Assembly: GCA_963668435.2 (NCBI GenBank)
Contig: CAXXSC010000011.1
Location: 1-39,888, forward strand
DNA: 39,888 nucleotides
Reading direction: 5' to 3'
Origin: G963668435 sp963668435
GTDB lineage: Bacteria > Latescibacterota > Latescibacteria > Latescibacterales > Latescibacteraceae
The position numbers were made by a program, and so were the translations under genes. Under the pieces are notes generated by a model. The model had not been told where the DNA came from, made no database searches, and worked only from the letters and a program-made list of their open reading frames with translations. Positions 1 to 7,766 of the stretch are shown piece after piece. The first letter of the stretch is position 1. Each line of letters opens with the position of its first letter.

Positions 1-472
1 GGATCTGGTTCTCCAGCTCGAAGATATCCACCTCCACCCCCCACAGATCGGCCAGGGCTTCTGCCATCTCCAGACCGGTGGGACCGGTCCCCAACACAGC
101 GGCCCGGGTCACCCCGCCCCGGGACACGGCGTTCTTGATGAACTCGGCCTGATGCAGATCGGCCACGGGCAGGATCCCCTCCAACTCCACCCCGGGCAGG
201 GGCGGGACCACGGCCCGGGTGCCGGTGGCCAGGACCAGGCGGTCGTAAGGCAGCCGTTTTTCTTCTCCGCTTTTGACCCGGGTCAGGCGGACCTCCTTGG
301 CCTTCCGGTCGATCTCCTCGGCCCGCCATCCGGCCAGGACCTCTATCCCCTTGGCCCCCTTGAAAAACTCTTCATCCCGGACCATGTGGAAGCGCCTTCC
401 GTGAAAGCCGTCGCCGGAAAGGGTATGTCCGGTTCCGGGCAGTTCAAATTCATACTTATATAGGTGAAACAT
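1..472 (-). CDS. Partial FAD/NAD(P)-dependent pyridine nucleotide-disulfide oxidoreductase
   Basis: An open frame reads leftward from an ATG at 472 off the window edge. It contains LVLATGTRAVVPP, the strand that closes the FAD domain in this family, and then AVLGTGPTGLEMAEALA, the NAD(P)-binding GxGxxGxE motif. The family transfers electrons from NAD(P)H through FAD to disulfides, rubredoxin-like partners or oxygen. The first FAD-binding Rossmann motif (GxGxxG near the N-terminus) is absent: the frame starts only about 60 residues before LVLATG, so the gene is 5' truncated as well as cut by the edge. Its codons are far more GC-rich than anything that follows. The exact substrate cannot be told. 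A chimeric join or recombination scar near 440-480 is a reasonable alternative to a real truncated gene. Confidence 0.6.
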   Translation of the reverse strand, partial: MFHLYKYEFELPGTGHTLSGDGFHGRRFHMVRDEEFFKGAKGIEVLAGWRAEEIDRKAKEVRLTRVKSGEEKRLPYDRLVLATGTRAVVPPLPGVELEGILPVADLHQAEFIKNAVSRGGVTRAAVLGTGPTGLEMAEALADLWGVEVDIFELENQI

Positions 473-820
473 AGCGCTATTTTCCGAAAATTCAAGGAGA
501 AAGTGCTGAAAACGGGGTTACTGCGGCGCATAAACAGCGGAAACGGCGCTTTTCAGGCACACTTTAATGGAAATGCGCGATGGATGCGAGATTTTATGCC
601 CGAAAGTGGTAAAGCACCCGGCACATACATGATATACATGATATACATGCAAGAAGAGGCCGGCGGGGCCTTTATATTGATGTGCTTGAACTGATCGGGA
701 CACTATTGCCGCTGCGACTTCAACGCTGATTGTGTGAGATTGCCAAGGATGCCCGGCAGGTCATGGCAGCGCGGTCATTTCGCAAAAAAATGAGGGGATT
801 ATCCCCGCACTTAGCCCGCA
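473..820. other. Non-coding left flank of the prophage
   Basis: No convincing gene is seen. The stretch has lower GC than 1-470. It holds a short tandem run built on ATGATATAC (about 627-650). Around 706-735 it has a degraded copy of the host intergenic hairpin module C (GCCGCTGCGAC followed by AACGCTGATTGTGTGAGAT). That link to the repeats on the far side of the prophage suggests this flank belongs to the same host chromosome. Confidence 0.5.
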
Positions 821-848
821 GGTTTACATAACATTTATTATGCGCAGT
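821..848 (-). repeat. attL: dif-like Xer recombination site, left junction
   Basis: Read on the minus strand, this 28-bp site has an 11-bp XerC-like arm ACTGCGCATAA, a 6-bp core TAAATG and an 11-bp XerD-like arm TTATGTAAACC. The XerD arm differs from the Bacillus subtilis dif XerD arm (TTATGTAAACT) at one base. The XerC arm resembles the E. coli arm GGTGCGCATAA. The central 21 bp (827-847) are repeated exactly at 11023-11043. The XerD arm lies on the host side here and the XerC arm on the element side, as expected after site-specific insertion. Comparison with known dif sites is from memory. Confidence 0.8.
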
Positions 849-993
849 ACGATAGACAACGGGTGTGCACTGTGTTAGTATATTATAAATTCCTTGACAA
901 ATACTACAATTATGCCTTACCTTGTTTAGTGCCGGTGGTTCTATAACATCGTGGTGCTTTCTGATGATTTTGAACGCTGACAACACCGGCAAA

Positions 994-1194
994 TTTCGGA
1001 AAAGAAAAAGCGATCCGTGAGAATACAACGGGTCGCTTTTTTTATTTTGGGCATAAAAAAACATCGCGTACATTCTTTCTGTAAAAAAATAATTTTAAAG
1101 CGCTGACATCCGCAAAGTATGCCCATGCCTTGCATATGTCAAGTACTATTTTTTAAAAGCGCACACGATGTTGTATTTTCGGAAAAGAAAAAGC
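994..1194. repeat. Two copies of an 18-bp direct repeat at the prophage left end
   Basis: TTTCGGAAAAGAAAAAGC occurs at 994-1011 and again, identically, at 1177-1194. The first copy runs into the terminator stem at 1010. The DNA between them is AT-rich and has no supported gene. It may be a protein-binding or origin-associated repeat, but its role is unknown. Confidence 0.6.
1010..1044 (-). terminator. Rho-independent terminator closing the leftward viral operon
   Basis: GCGATCCGT (1010-1018) pairs with ACGGGTCGC (1028-1036) in a 9-bp stem with one G-T wobble and a 9-nt loop. A run of A before the stem gives a U tract on the minus-strand transcript, and a run of T follows it on the plus strand, so it could work in both directions. 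It lies downstream of the last leftward gene (1300-1413), where a single long viral transcript would need to end. Confidence 0.75.
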
Positions 1195-1213
1195 CATTGA
1201 TATTGTGGTTTTG

Positions 1214-1298
1214 CTAATCTTACTTAATATCGATATTAGGTAAGATTAGTTATGGCCGCCGCTAATCTTACTTACTCACCTGGACAAAGGTAAGATTA
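1214..1298. promoter_or_regulatory. 36-bp near-perfect palindrome plus second inverted TAATCTTAC pair
   Basis: Positions 1214-1249 form a palindrome with 17 of 18 pairs matching and CTAATCTTAC at each end. A second pair of the same box follows at 1262-1271 and, inverted, at 1290-1298, spaced by 18 bp. Four copies of TAATCTTAC in two inverted pairs look like operator or origin boxes. The neighbouring ribbon-helix-helix gene (1493-1651) is a possible binder. There is no T tract, so this is not a simple terminator. Confidence 0.55.
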
Positions 1299-1299
1299 A

Positions 1300-1413
1300 T
1301 TAACGTCGGCGGGCTTTTTTGCGCCGATAGCCCTTGACGCGCACCGTTTTCCCTTTCACGCGCCGAGTATAGCCCTTGACGTTGGTCTTTCTGCCTGTCT
1401 TTCTTCGCGCCAT
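1300..1413 (-). CDS. 37-aa arginine/lysine-rich viral protein
   Basis: A very small protein, about half Arg and Lys, with a repeated VKGY motif (NVKGYTRR and RVKGYRRKK). The start at 1413 is chosen because an ideal AAGGAGGT ribosome-binding site sits 7 nt upstream; a longer in-frame reading up to 1644 would cross that site and overlap another gene. Such a basic peptide could bind or neutralise packaged DNA, or sit at the inner virion membrane. That role is inferred from charge only. It is the last gene of the leftward viral unit, before the palindromes at 1214-1298. Confidence 0.75.
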   Translation of the reverse strand: MARRKTGRKTNVKGYTRRVKGKTVRVKGYRRKKARRR

Positions 1414-1492
1414 ATGCGCACCTCCTTTGAAATATCGGTTTTTTAGCCGTGTCCTGAGTCGGATTTTTTGAGATAATGCCTCACAGGGCCGT

Positions 1493-1651
1493 TTACGGCG
1501 TTTTTCGTTTGTTTCGGCGTTTTGCGCTCCCGTCCAGGTAATTTTCAATATGTTCCTGTAAAAAATCCCTGGGAGACGTATTGTCTTCATGCGCTCTTTG
1601 CCGCAACTCCTTTGCCCACTCTTCGGTGAGCTTAATAGTAACACTTATCAT
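1493..1651 (-). CDS. 52-aa ribbon-helix-helix (CopG/Arc-like) DNA-binding protein
   Basis: The N-terminus MISVTIKLTEEWAKEL has the alternating beta-strand pattern of an RHH dimer strand. It is followed by two helices (ELRQRAHEDNTS and RDFLQEHIENYL) and a basic tail RRNKRKTP. RHH proteins bind operators as dimers of dimers and usually repress transcription. AAGGGTG lies about 9 nt before the ATG. The paired TAATCTTAC boxes 200 bp downstream are natural target candidates. It may control viral gene expression or copy number. The assignment rests on the fold pattern; no partner toxin gene is seen beside it. Confidence 0.7.
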   Translation of the reverse strand: MISVTIKLTEEWAKELRQRAHEDNTSPRDFLQEHIENYLDGSAKRRNKRKTP

Positions 1652-1781
1652 AATGCACACCCTTGTTTTGTTCTATTGTATTTTATGATTAAGGTAAATT
1701 CAAGATATTGTGTGACCGCTCGAAATTGAGAAAACAAAGTTTCGCGTTTATGTAAATGCTTCCTCTTCTCCCCTGCCCCGA

Positions 1782-2318
1782 TTAGGTCATGATGTTTTCG
1801 AAGTCGTTAGTCAGCGAGCCGTATATTCTCAAATTCCGAACGTAGCAGACATTGCTACCCCGACGATGATAGAGCTGTAACAAATCATCTTCCTCGAATT
1901 CTAAATCTTCTGAAAACGTCTGGAATGATGTTGAAGTGGTACCTCTCGCCGTGCCGTATGCAACACCATTTTTCCAAATTTGAGCCAAAGAAGTGCCTGT
2001 ACCGTTCGAGTCCCGTATATCGAATTTTACACGGAATTCACCGGAATACGGAACATGAATTTCTTTTGCCTTCATATAGCTTGTTGCTGTAGTCGCGGCC
2101 TCTTCATCATTTGTATGCAAGAGTATATCAGAGGCAATGACCGTGCGTCCGAAGCTTTCAAACTCGCCTAAAATACGATCATCGGGAAACTTTTCCTTCA
2201 AGGTCTGCAAAACAGCGTTTACGCTGTCAGCCGTGGGCGTTCCAGGTATGGCGGTGTTTAAAACCATTGCAAGGGCTGACTTTACTTCATCCTGGGAAAC
2301 ACTGCGTAAATAATTCAT
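1782..2318 (-). CDS. Putative receptor-binding / vertex protein with C-terminal beta-sandwich
   Basis: 178 aa. The first half looks helical (VSQDEVKSALAMVLN, AVLQTLKEKFPDD). The second half (about residues 90-172) is a run of short strands with Thr/Ser-rich turns (GTARGTTSTSFQTFSEDLEF, then DLLQLYHRRGSNVCYVRNLRIYG). This resembles jelly-roll or carbohydrate-binding domains at the ends of phage fibres. No transmembrane segment is seen. It lies at the end of the structural genes, next to the lysis/lysozyme pair, where host-recognition genes are often found. The role as spike is an inference, and a minor capsid protein is equally possible. Its stop and the ATG of 2318-2509 are adjacent, so the genes are co-translated. 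Confidence 0.5.
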   Translation of the reverse strand: MNYLRSVSQDEVKSALAMVLNTAIPGTPTADSVNAVLQTLKEKFPDDRILGEFESFGRTVIASDILLHTNDEEAATTATSYMKAKEIHVPYSGEFRVKFDIRDSNGTGTSLAQIWKNGVAYGTARGTTSTSFQTFSEDLEFEEDDLLQLYHRRGSNVCYVRNLRIYGSLTNDFENIMT

Positions 2319-2509
2319 TATTTATTCTCTCTGATAAGCTCTTTCAATTCGGCAATGTCTGCCCGGATATAATCAACGTGCTGTTGGATCACAATAACAT
2401 TTTCACGCTTGGCGTACTTCCCGTCCATGTACAGGTTCAACATGCCGAGAAGTGAGCAAAGCGCGACAACGGTGCTTACAATGGTATAGAGTCTTTGCAT
2501 CGGATTCAT
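2318..2509 (-). CDS. 63-aa membrane protein with C-terminal coiled coil (holin-like candidate)
   Basis: One hydrophobic segment (LYTIVSTVVALCSLLGMLNLY, about residues 7-27) is followed by a charged helix (YIRADIAELKELIRENK) that could form a coiled coil. The start codon overlaps the stop of the transglycosylase gene by 4 nt, which points to translational coupling. Small single-pass proteins beside a lytic enzyme are often holins or spanin-like proteins, and PM2-type viruses also carry several small virion membrane proteins. The sequence alone cannot separate these options. Confidence 0.6.
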   Translation of the reverse strand: MNPMQRLYTIVSTVVALCSLLGMLNLYMDGKYAKRENVIVIQQHVDYIRADIAELKELIRENK

Positions 2510-2967
2510 ACGGGAAAAGCCTTATATAGATAGTATCGTGCCATGACATTACGGACATAGGGAGCGTTGATATATTCACCGGCGCTGTTTTGTTTAACAC
2601 GTCCGGCATTGTAGGCCGCCGCGATGTCCGGCAACTCGGTATAACGGGTTTTCAGGTCGTCTATTGCTCTGTTGATATATTCGATATTGTACGCCTCGAC
2701 AAAGAGCAGATCGAGATCAGTACAGCCCAGGGCGCGCGCTGTCGGGGCGTTAATCTGCCCCAGGCCGCGGGAGTCTTCGCCGTTCGTGTTGTGTGCCTTG
2801 GGATTGAAACGGCTTTCCTGCCGTATGATCGATTTCACGAAAGCCGGATCATTCCCGTGTTTCTCGGAAATGTCCTTTATCATGCCATCGTATACCGTAT
2901 CGAGGCCGAGTTTCAGAGACATATAGACCGCTCCTGCAATGAGAAATTTAGAGAGCTTCGAGGCCAT
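2506..2967 (-). CDS. Membrane-anchored lytic transglycosylase (SLT domain)
   Basis: 153 aa with an N-terminal hydrophobic segment (residues about 7-24) and an SLT/goose-lysozyme-like domain. Catalytic Glu is E51 in IRQESRFNP, followed by the conserved SRGLGQIN (about residues 66-73) and the C-terminal AAYNAG motif. The enzyme cleaves the MurNAc-GlcNAc bond of peptidoglycan, producing the anhydro form. In internal-membrane viruses such as PRD1 (P7), a virion-bound transglycosylase opens the cell wall for DNA entry, and the anchor here fits that use, although a lysis role is also possible. It overlaps the upstream gene by 20 nt. Confidence 0.85.
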   Translation of the reverse strand: MASKLSKFLIAGAVYMSLKLGLDTVYDGMIKDISEKHGNDPAFVKSIIRQESRFNPKAHNTNGEDSRGLGQINAPTARALGCTDLDLLFVEAYNIEYINRAIDDLKTRYTELPDIAAAYNAGRVKQNSAGEYINAPYVRNVMARYYLYKAFPV

Positions 2968-3172
2968 GTTTCACCAGGGCAACAAGCATATCGTCAACGG
3001 GGTTTTCTGTTTCTTTCGCCGCCGCTTCCCATTCGGGAATAGATCTCTTGATAGCGGCCTTGAGAGGGCCGGACATTGACTTGACCAGGAACAGGGCCAA
3101 CCGTGTCATGCGGTCAGGTGTTGCCACTTTAAAGGCGGCTTTCGAGATGAATGCAGGTATCATTTTATCCAC
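2948..3172 (-). CDS. 74-aa small basic viral protein, function unknown
   Basis: The sequence has an amphipathic N-terminal half (MIPAFISKAAFKVATPDRMTRLALFLVKSM) with a weakly hydrophobic stretch, and a helical charged C-terminal half. It overlaps genes on both sides (20 nt with the transglycosylase, 13 nt with 3160-3606), which supports real translation in a compact operon. It may be a minor virion membrane-associated protein. No family is recognised. Confidence 0.55.
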   Translation of the reverse strand: MDKMIPAFISKAAFKVATPDRMTRLALFLVKSMSGPLKAAIKRSIPEWEAAAKETENPVDDMLVALVKHGLEAL

Positions 3173-3606
3173 TTCCTTAGTATGATGTTTCCGGTTATCA
3201 TTGCCGCGATCCCCGCGACAATGGTTGCTGTCATGGAAATGTTTTTCGTGACTTCTGGCGCCGCTTCCGTGATTCTCTCGACCTTTGACAAGCTGAGGTT
3301 GAAAGCAATCATGAGTATTGTAGCGGTGCCTGCAAGAGCGCCGAAGATTACCCAGAATCCGGCCTGTTGCACTGCCATGTCTTTTACTCTGACATAGACC
3401 TCGATAGTCTGTGTTGCATCGTTTGTTACAACGTTTTCGATTTCATAATTAGAGCTTCCTATTTTCGCTACCCAGGCGGCAACTTTCGCCTGCCAGTCGG
3501 AAATGAGAACACGCCCGCCAAGAGGCGATACTGAGTATGTGAAAACGTACCGTTCGCCGGGCCTGACCTGGGCGCTGTCCATATCAGATATTACTACACG
3601 TCCCAT
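3160..3606 (-). CDS. Viral membrane protein with beta-rich ectodomain and two transmembrane helices
   Basis: 148 aa. Residues 1-80 look like a beta-sandwich (YVFTYSVSPLGGRVLIS, then TIEVYVRVKD). They are followed by two hydrophobic helices (about 86-105, FWVIFGALAGTATILMIAF, and about 121-142, TATIVAGIAAMITGNIIL). The ATG overlaps the upstream stop (TAATG) and GAGGAGC lies 9 nt before it. Virion membrane proteins with a small exposed domain are expected in PM2-type particles. No family is recognised, so this is a topology-based call. Confidence 0.6.
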   Translation of the reverse strand: MGRVVISDMDSAQVRPGERYVFTYSVSPLGGRVLISDWQAKVAAWVAKIGSSNYEIENVVTNDATQTIEVYVRVKDMAVQQAGFWVIFGALAGTATILMIAFNLSLSKVERITEAAPEVTKNISMTATIVAGIAAMITGNIILRKWIK

Positions 3607-4202
3607 TATGAAAGCTCCTCATAGTGCAAGTTGGCAGTGCCAGCCGCTACGACCGCATAAAGGTCTACGGATTCCGCAAGCTGATATGATTTCCAGGTAT
3701 CAGGGCCGAGTTTAAAGCCGTTGTCTACGGTCAGTCCGGCGAACGCTCCGGTAAATATATCTACTGCGTCCCTGTTGGTGACGGCAAGCTCTATCCTGTC
3801 GGAAAGCGGTGTGCCGGGAATCTTTGTCGGTGTCGTCCCTACCTCGATAATACCGCCTGTGCCGCCTTTACGGGCCATGCCCTCGGTATAGGTCAAATCA
3901 CGGTTGATTTTCAGCCCGTTAGTAAACGCAATACGGGCCTCGGCACTGTTGGCAACGGCGGTATTCGTTAGAAAGATAGTGTCGAACTCTACGCCGTCGC
4001 TGATACCGTCAATTACAAGGCTGTTTTCAACGGTCAACTCTCCCGCCGACGATGAGCCGAGGACGTATTGTCAGGACCGGGACATAATGTCCTCAAGCTT
4101 CGGCACGAAAAGATAGTTTCGCGGCCCAACAAAAACACGCTCATTCACGCGCGCCCTGGTCAGATCGATAGGCAGTTCATATATTCTGCTTGAAATATCC
4201 AT
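3606..4202 (-). pseudogene. Structural protein gene interrupted by an in-frame TGA
   Basis: One frame of 199 codons runs from ATG 4202 (TAATG overlap with the upstream stop) to 3606, but codon 44 (4073-4071) is TGA. Before it stands MDISSRIYELPIDLTRARVN and so on. After it the frame continues directly with QYVLGSSSAGELTVENSLVI and about 150 more residues of beta-rich sequence. A TTG at 4037 could restart translation for a 143-aa product, but no good ribosome-binding site was noted there. Host genes in this window use TGA as an ordinary stop, so genetic recoding is unlikely. A nonsense mutation or a base error is the simplest reading. Product unknown; the repeated short strands suggest a capsid-associated or spike-like protein. 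Confidence 0.6.
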
Positions 4203-5151
4203 TATTTACTACCCTTGATTGCGAATATCAGGCCGCCGACAAGTGCCAGGCCGCCCAATATCAATGTAAAATCGGGGCCGCTGTCCTGTCCCTGCACCCA
4301 ACCGTATTTACTGTTTAGAGCATCGAGGGACACCGCCGACCGTGACAGGCTCTTCGGTATTGCTTGCGGCCTGGTACTCGTTCGTGCCGACTGCATGAGC
4401 CGGATTATTGATTTCAACAACAAGCGGTGTTTTTGTCTCGACGGGCGTTTCTGCTACGGCGGGCTTTGTCGCCACTGTTGCCGTGTTTACCGTGGTGCTT
4501 TTCGGTTTTGTAAATGTTTTGACAATGTTAAGAATAGGATCAGTTACGGCCTTAGTAATATCAACGGCTGTGGATACGATGTCGAAAGACTCTTTTTTCT
4601 CGACTGCCGGGGCCTCGACAACGGGCGGTTTCCGTTACGGGTTCGCTGTCTACAAGGTTCGGCTCCGGCTTGACGGTGACTTCTGCAACAGGCTCCGGCT
4701 CCGGGGCAATGACAAGCGGTTCCTCGACGGCGGGCGTTAATACTTCTTCTTTCGGGTCGTCCCAGGCATCGAGGACAACCGGCGTTTTATCGCTATCGGT
4801 GTTATCTTCAACAATAACAGCCGGTACGGGGTCAACTGCCGGAGGGTCAACTTTTGCAATAGGCGGATTATTCAACGATTCGGCAAGATTGTCAAAGGGG
4901 TTTTCCCATTCCTTGCCCTGTATGAAATCCGTTAGTGTCTGTGTCGGGTTGACGTTGAGCTTTCCGGCAATGATCGTTTCTTTATCAACTCCCCAGGGGT
5001 CAGTGTCGAAACGCTCTTTCTGCGTCTGAACTGACTTTTCGTAATGATCGTACTTTTCAAGGCGAGTCTGTAAATGCTGTTGATCGGGAGCAAGGCCCGG
5101 ATGCTGATAACTCGCGCCGATATGGAGTTGTTCATTTATACTGACAGACAT
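4202..5151 (-). pseudogene. Membrane-anchored Pro/Glu/Val-rich virion protein, two frameshifts
   Basis: Three frames join into one 315-aa product if two single extra bases are removed, near 4630 (GCCC run) and near 4331 (CCC run). The N-terminal part (residues 1-110) is polar and helical. The middle is a Pro/Glu/Val/Thr-rich linker (DPVPAVIVEDN, then PVVEAPAVEKKE, then KPAVAETPVETKT). The C-terminus has a clear membrane helix (FTLILGGLALVGGLIFAIKG). The 950-nt length minus two bases is divisible by three, and codon character continues smoothly across both breaks. A stalk-like protein fixed in the viral membrane fits this layout. AGAGGT lies just before the ATG at 5151. Confidence 0.65.
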
Positions 5152-5153
5152 AA

Positions 5154-5403
5154 CTACCTCTTAATTACGGCAACCAGGGCAACCGTTAGCAGGCCCGCCG
5201 CGAGGCCGACACTTGTTAAAGACATACCCGCCTGACTCGTAACAGACGGTGCGAAACTGCCGGACGCGCCGACATTGCCGCTTGCACTGCCTCCCGCTCC
5301 CGGTGCTGTCAATAAAGGGATTCACCACTTGCGCGATAGTGTCAACAACGGCATTGCCTGTTTTCGGGATATACGATACGGCGGCCTCGGCGTAAAAGTT
5401 CAT
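5154..5403 (-). pseudogene. 82-aa small membrane protein with one frameshift
   Basis: The frame starting at 5403 (MNFYAEAAVSYIPKTGNAVV) loses its character after PFIDSTG. The frame one base further continues as a Gly/Ser/Ala-rich stretch (GAGGSASGNVGASGSF) and a good membrane helix (SVGLAAGLLTVALVAVIKR) ending at 5154, three bases before the next ATG. Removing one G from a GGG run repairs the gene. Without repair the product would end in a Cys/Arg-rich tail typical of out-of-frame translation. Likely a minor virion membrane protein. Confidence 0.65.
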
Positions 5404-5762
5404 TAGATCAGGTGACCAGGAACTATTTGAACCGAGAGAAGGACGATTTCAGGCGGGAAAGTATATTCGCCCTGGCTGTTTCCGGTGCCTGGCCCTTGAA
5501 ACATGCTTTTATACATTTCTTCAACCACGATCGAGCAGGCGAAAGAACGGTGATGATTGCCGCTTGCGTTCGAGTCGCGTTTCAGAATAGTATTAAGCGC
5601 CTGACCAATTAAATCATGACATTGACCATCGGGCGAGTACTCAGCGGCCAAGCGTCGGGCATGGCCGCCTATGGATTCGTTAGCGTTGCCCGTGAGACCG
5701 GAAAGAAGATTCGTTTCTTTCTCGATCTCACCCAGGGCAACGAGTGCACCAGTCAAAGACAT
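5403..5762 (-). CDS. 119-aa viral protein of unknown function
   Basis: The reading frame is intact. The sequence is mixed alpha/beta with a conserved-looking centre (QCHDLIGQALNTILKRD) and no signal or membrane segment. It sits between the capsid gene and the small membrane protein gene, with an 8-nt gap upstream and a 1-nt overlap downstream, so it is part of the structural operon. It may be an accessory capsid or assembly protein. No family recognised. Confidence 0.55.
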   Translation of the reverse strand: MSLTGALVALGEIEKETNLLSGLTGNANESIGGHARRLAAEYSPDGQCHDLIGQALNTILKRDSNASGNHHRSFACSIVVEEMYKSMFQGPGTGNSQGEYTFPPEIVLLSVQIVPGHLI

Positions 5763-5770
5763 ATCACACC

Positions 5771-6783
5771 TTAGTTTACAAGATAATCCTGCAAAACGAC
5801 GATTTCAGTTGTTCCGCTGCCTTCCGAAACGTCGAGATAGAAGTTAGCCGTCTTGATACCGGGAACGGATACATTCAGGCCGCGTGAAATCTTGCCCCGC
5901 TGTTCAAGCAGGTTCAAATACCCGATACCTGTCGGGAAGGATGAGCCGAGACGTGATTCCATTTTGTTCTGATTGATGATATGATCGAAGTCAACACGGT
6001 CATATACATGAATGCCGCCTGAAAGGTCGAGCGACACCTTGTTAATGATGTCGCCGCTTCTCACGTCGCCGTCAAGGGTCATAAACATAATGCCCTGATA
6101 GATACGACCCTTCCGGCTCCAGTTCGACTTTGAAATAAGACTTGTCGGACGTGACCGTATGAACGGAATAATCGAGACGGCGCTCGAATGATATATCATC
6201 CCATTCCGTTGTTTCGTGAAAAACGGGCGTGATACCGTAAGCGCTGTCAATCGCCGCCGTACCGTCAAAGGCAGCATTGAACATGCTTGTCGCCGGGTTC
6301 CACTCGATAGTAACAAGCGGATCGGTCGAAAAAACGGCGGGGATCGAAAAACGTATCGGCAACGTTCATGCCAACATGATTTTCAAACGGAACGCGCAAA
6401 AAGAGTGCGATGTTGTACGTGCCGTTCGTTGCCGCCGTAGGATCGGTTTTGGTGCCAAGCTGCTTCATGGTGATAGCGTTCCAGAAATACAACTGGCGGG
6501 CATCGATGCGCCATTTCTGTTCCGAGCCTTTGGCGCTGATGGTGATTGACTTGATAAGTTTCAGCACACCATCTGCCAGGACAGCGCCCGCCGAAGCGCC
6601 CGTAATGACGACCTTACCAGAAAAATGCAGGTCGATAGCCTTTACAAGCTTGTCACGGGGAATCGAGGCCGAACGGGGTTTCCCGCTCTCGTAGTTAATG
6701 AAGTCATAGGGCCGGACACCGTGCTTGTACATTTCAAGCTGTTTTTCCTGTGCGCGTTCCGCTTTGGTCTTTACCGTGCTCAC
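5771..6783 (-). pseudogene. Putative double-jelly-roll major capsid protein, two frameshifts
   Basis: Three overlapping frames combine into a 336-aa protein once one extra T (TTTTT run, about 6346-6350) and one extra G (GGG run, about 6109-6112) are removed; 1013 nt minus two is divisible by three. The N-terminal barrel contains KLVKAIDLHFSGKVVITG, GVLKLIKSITISAKG and RIDARQLYFWNAI. This strand-turn pattern, with a long helix-like insert, is typical of viral double-jelly-roll coat proteins of the PM2/PRD1/FLiP group. The second half continues in the same style to LQDYLVN. GTG at 6783 is chosen as start because AGGAG precedes it by 7 nt. The fold call is by eye; size and place next to the ATPase agree. 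Confidence 0.7.
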
Positions 6784-6881
6784 TGTCGTTCTCCTGGTAT
6801 TATGAACTATTAAAATTGGTTTCAATTTAGCGCGTTGCGGTTCTCGTTAGGCCGCTGTGGGAGACGCGCGCCCCCGTTTTC

Positions 6882-6986
6882 TCAAGCGCCGATTTTGTCA
6901 AGAATTTTAGGCTTTACAATCTTCTCGTAGAGATACGCACCGAGAATTCCAAAGCCCGTCCATTTTGCAATTGTCTTGATCTGCAT
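6882..6986 (-). CDS. 34-aa single-pass membrane peptide
   Basis: MQIKTIAKWTGFGILGAYLY is followed by a basic tail EKIVKPKILDKIGA. It has one short hydrophobic helix and clear positive charge at both ends. GAGGG lies 8 nt before the ATG. It sits alone between the ATPase and the capsid gene. Peptides of this size are normal minor membrane components of PM2-type virions. Confidence 0.65.
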   Translation of the reverse strand: MQIKTIAKWTGFGILGAYLYEKIVKPKILDKIGA

Positions 6987-7115
6987 AGCTTAACCCTCTT
7001 GTGAAGTGATTGCCGTAATAGTCGTTATTGCAATGAATTACAGCGGCGTCATATATAATATGCAAAAAACACTATCTTGTGTCAAGTGTTTTTTGTTACA
7101 CGTCTGTTAGAGCCG

Positions 7116-7766
7116 CTATATGGCTGGGTTTAGGTACTTTTCAATGATATGCTGACCGTGCCTGCCTGCACGGTTTGAGATGGCGTATTCGTACTTATCG
7201 GGGTCGAGATCGAGCAGGGGCGTTGACCAGTTATAGGCTTTCATATAATCCAGGTCGTTCGGTTCGTCCTGGAAAAATGAAATCAGTACATGAGCCTGGG
7301 CGGTCATGTCTTTATGTATATTTGACGGGCGCTGATTGATGAAAATAAAAGAAATTTCGTTGTGTCGTCCATAACGCATAATAGCCCGTATCTCAGGGCT
7401 GAGTTGATGGCCCGACGTAGAAAATATTGATGCTTCCTCGGCAATAAGTGTGAACTTATTCAGAGGGCCTTGCTCACCGTCCGGGCCGGGCTTTGTTGTT
7501 GTCCCCATGAACTCTAAAAAGTCTTGAACGTCTTCATCATTGTCCGGCTGAAATATGACGCGATACTTCGCCAGGTCTTTTAGATCGAGAAGGGCTTCCG
7601 CAGTAGTGGCGGCTGTCGGACATAATACGCCGCCTTCATATTCGTGCTGAGGATCGAAAATAACGGATCGGTTTATTTTCGGGAGAATGCGGTTTTTCAG
7701 CAAGTGACTTTTGCCAAGTCCGGTCCTCCCGAAAATTCCGATAACTTCGCGGTAAAATTCAGCCAA
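7116..7766 (-). CDS. Packaging ATPase of the HerA/FtsK (P9/A32-like) superfamily
   Basis: 216 aa. Walker A is GRTGLGKS (residues 13-20) and Walker B is FTLIAEE (105-111), with two acidic residues as in HerA-FtsK NTPases. A later IMRYGRHNEISFIFINQRPSNIH contains the sensor-like Gln and an Arg-rich turn usual for DNA-pumping ATPases. In tailless membrane-containing viruses this enzyme drives genome packaging into the preformed capsid. A TTG start at 7766 overlaps the upstream gene by 8 nt and has GGGAG 9 nt before it. Its size (about 24 kDa) matches PM2 P9 as known from the literature. Confidence 0.85.
   Translation of the reverse strand: MAEFYREVIGIFGRTGLGKSHLLKNRILPKINRSVIFDPQHEYEGGVLCPTAATTAEALLDLKDLAKYRVIFQPDNDEDVQDFLEFMGTTTKPGPDGEQGPLNKFTLIAEEASIFSTSGHQLSPEIRAIMRYGRHNEISFIFINQRPSNIHKDMTAQAHVLISFFQDEPNDLDYMKAYNWSTPLLDLDPDKYEYAISNRAGRHGQHIIEKYLNPAI

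Noticed and set aside
1414..1644. Longer version of the 37-aa basic protein starting at 1644
   Set aside because: It would cross an ideal ribosome-binding site and overlap the ribbon-helix-helix gene in another frame.
3606..4202. TGA read as an amino acid
   Set aside because: Several intact host genes in the window end in TGA, so a general recoding is not supported, and no selenocysteine element was seen.
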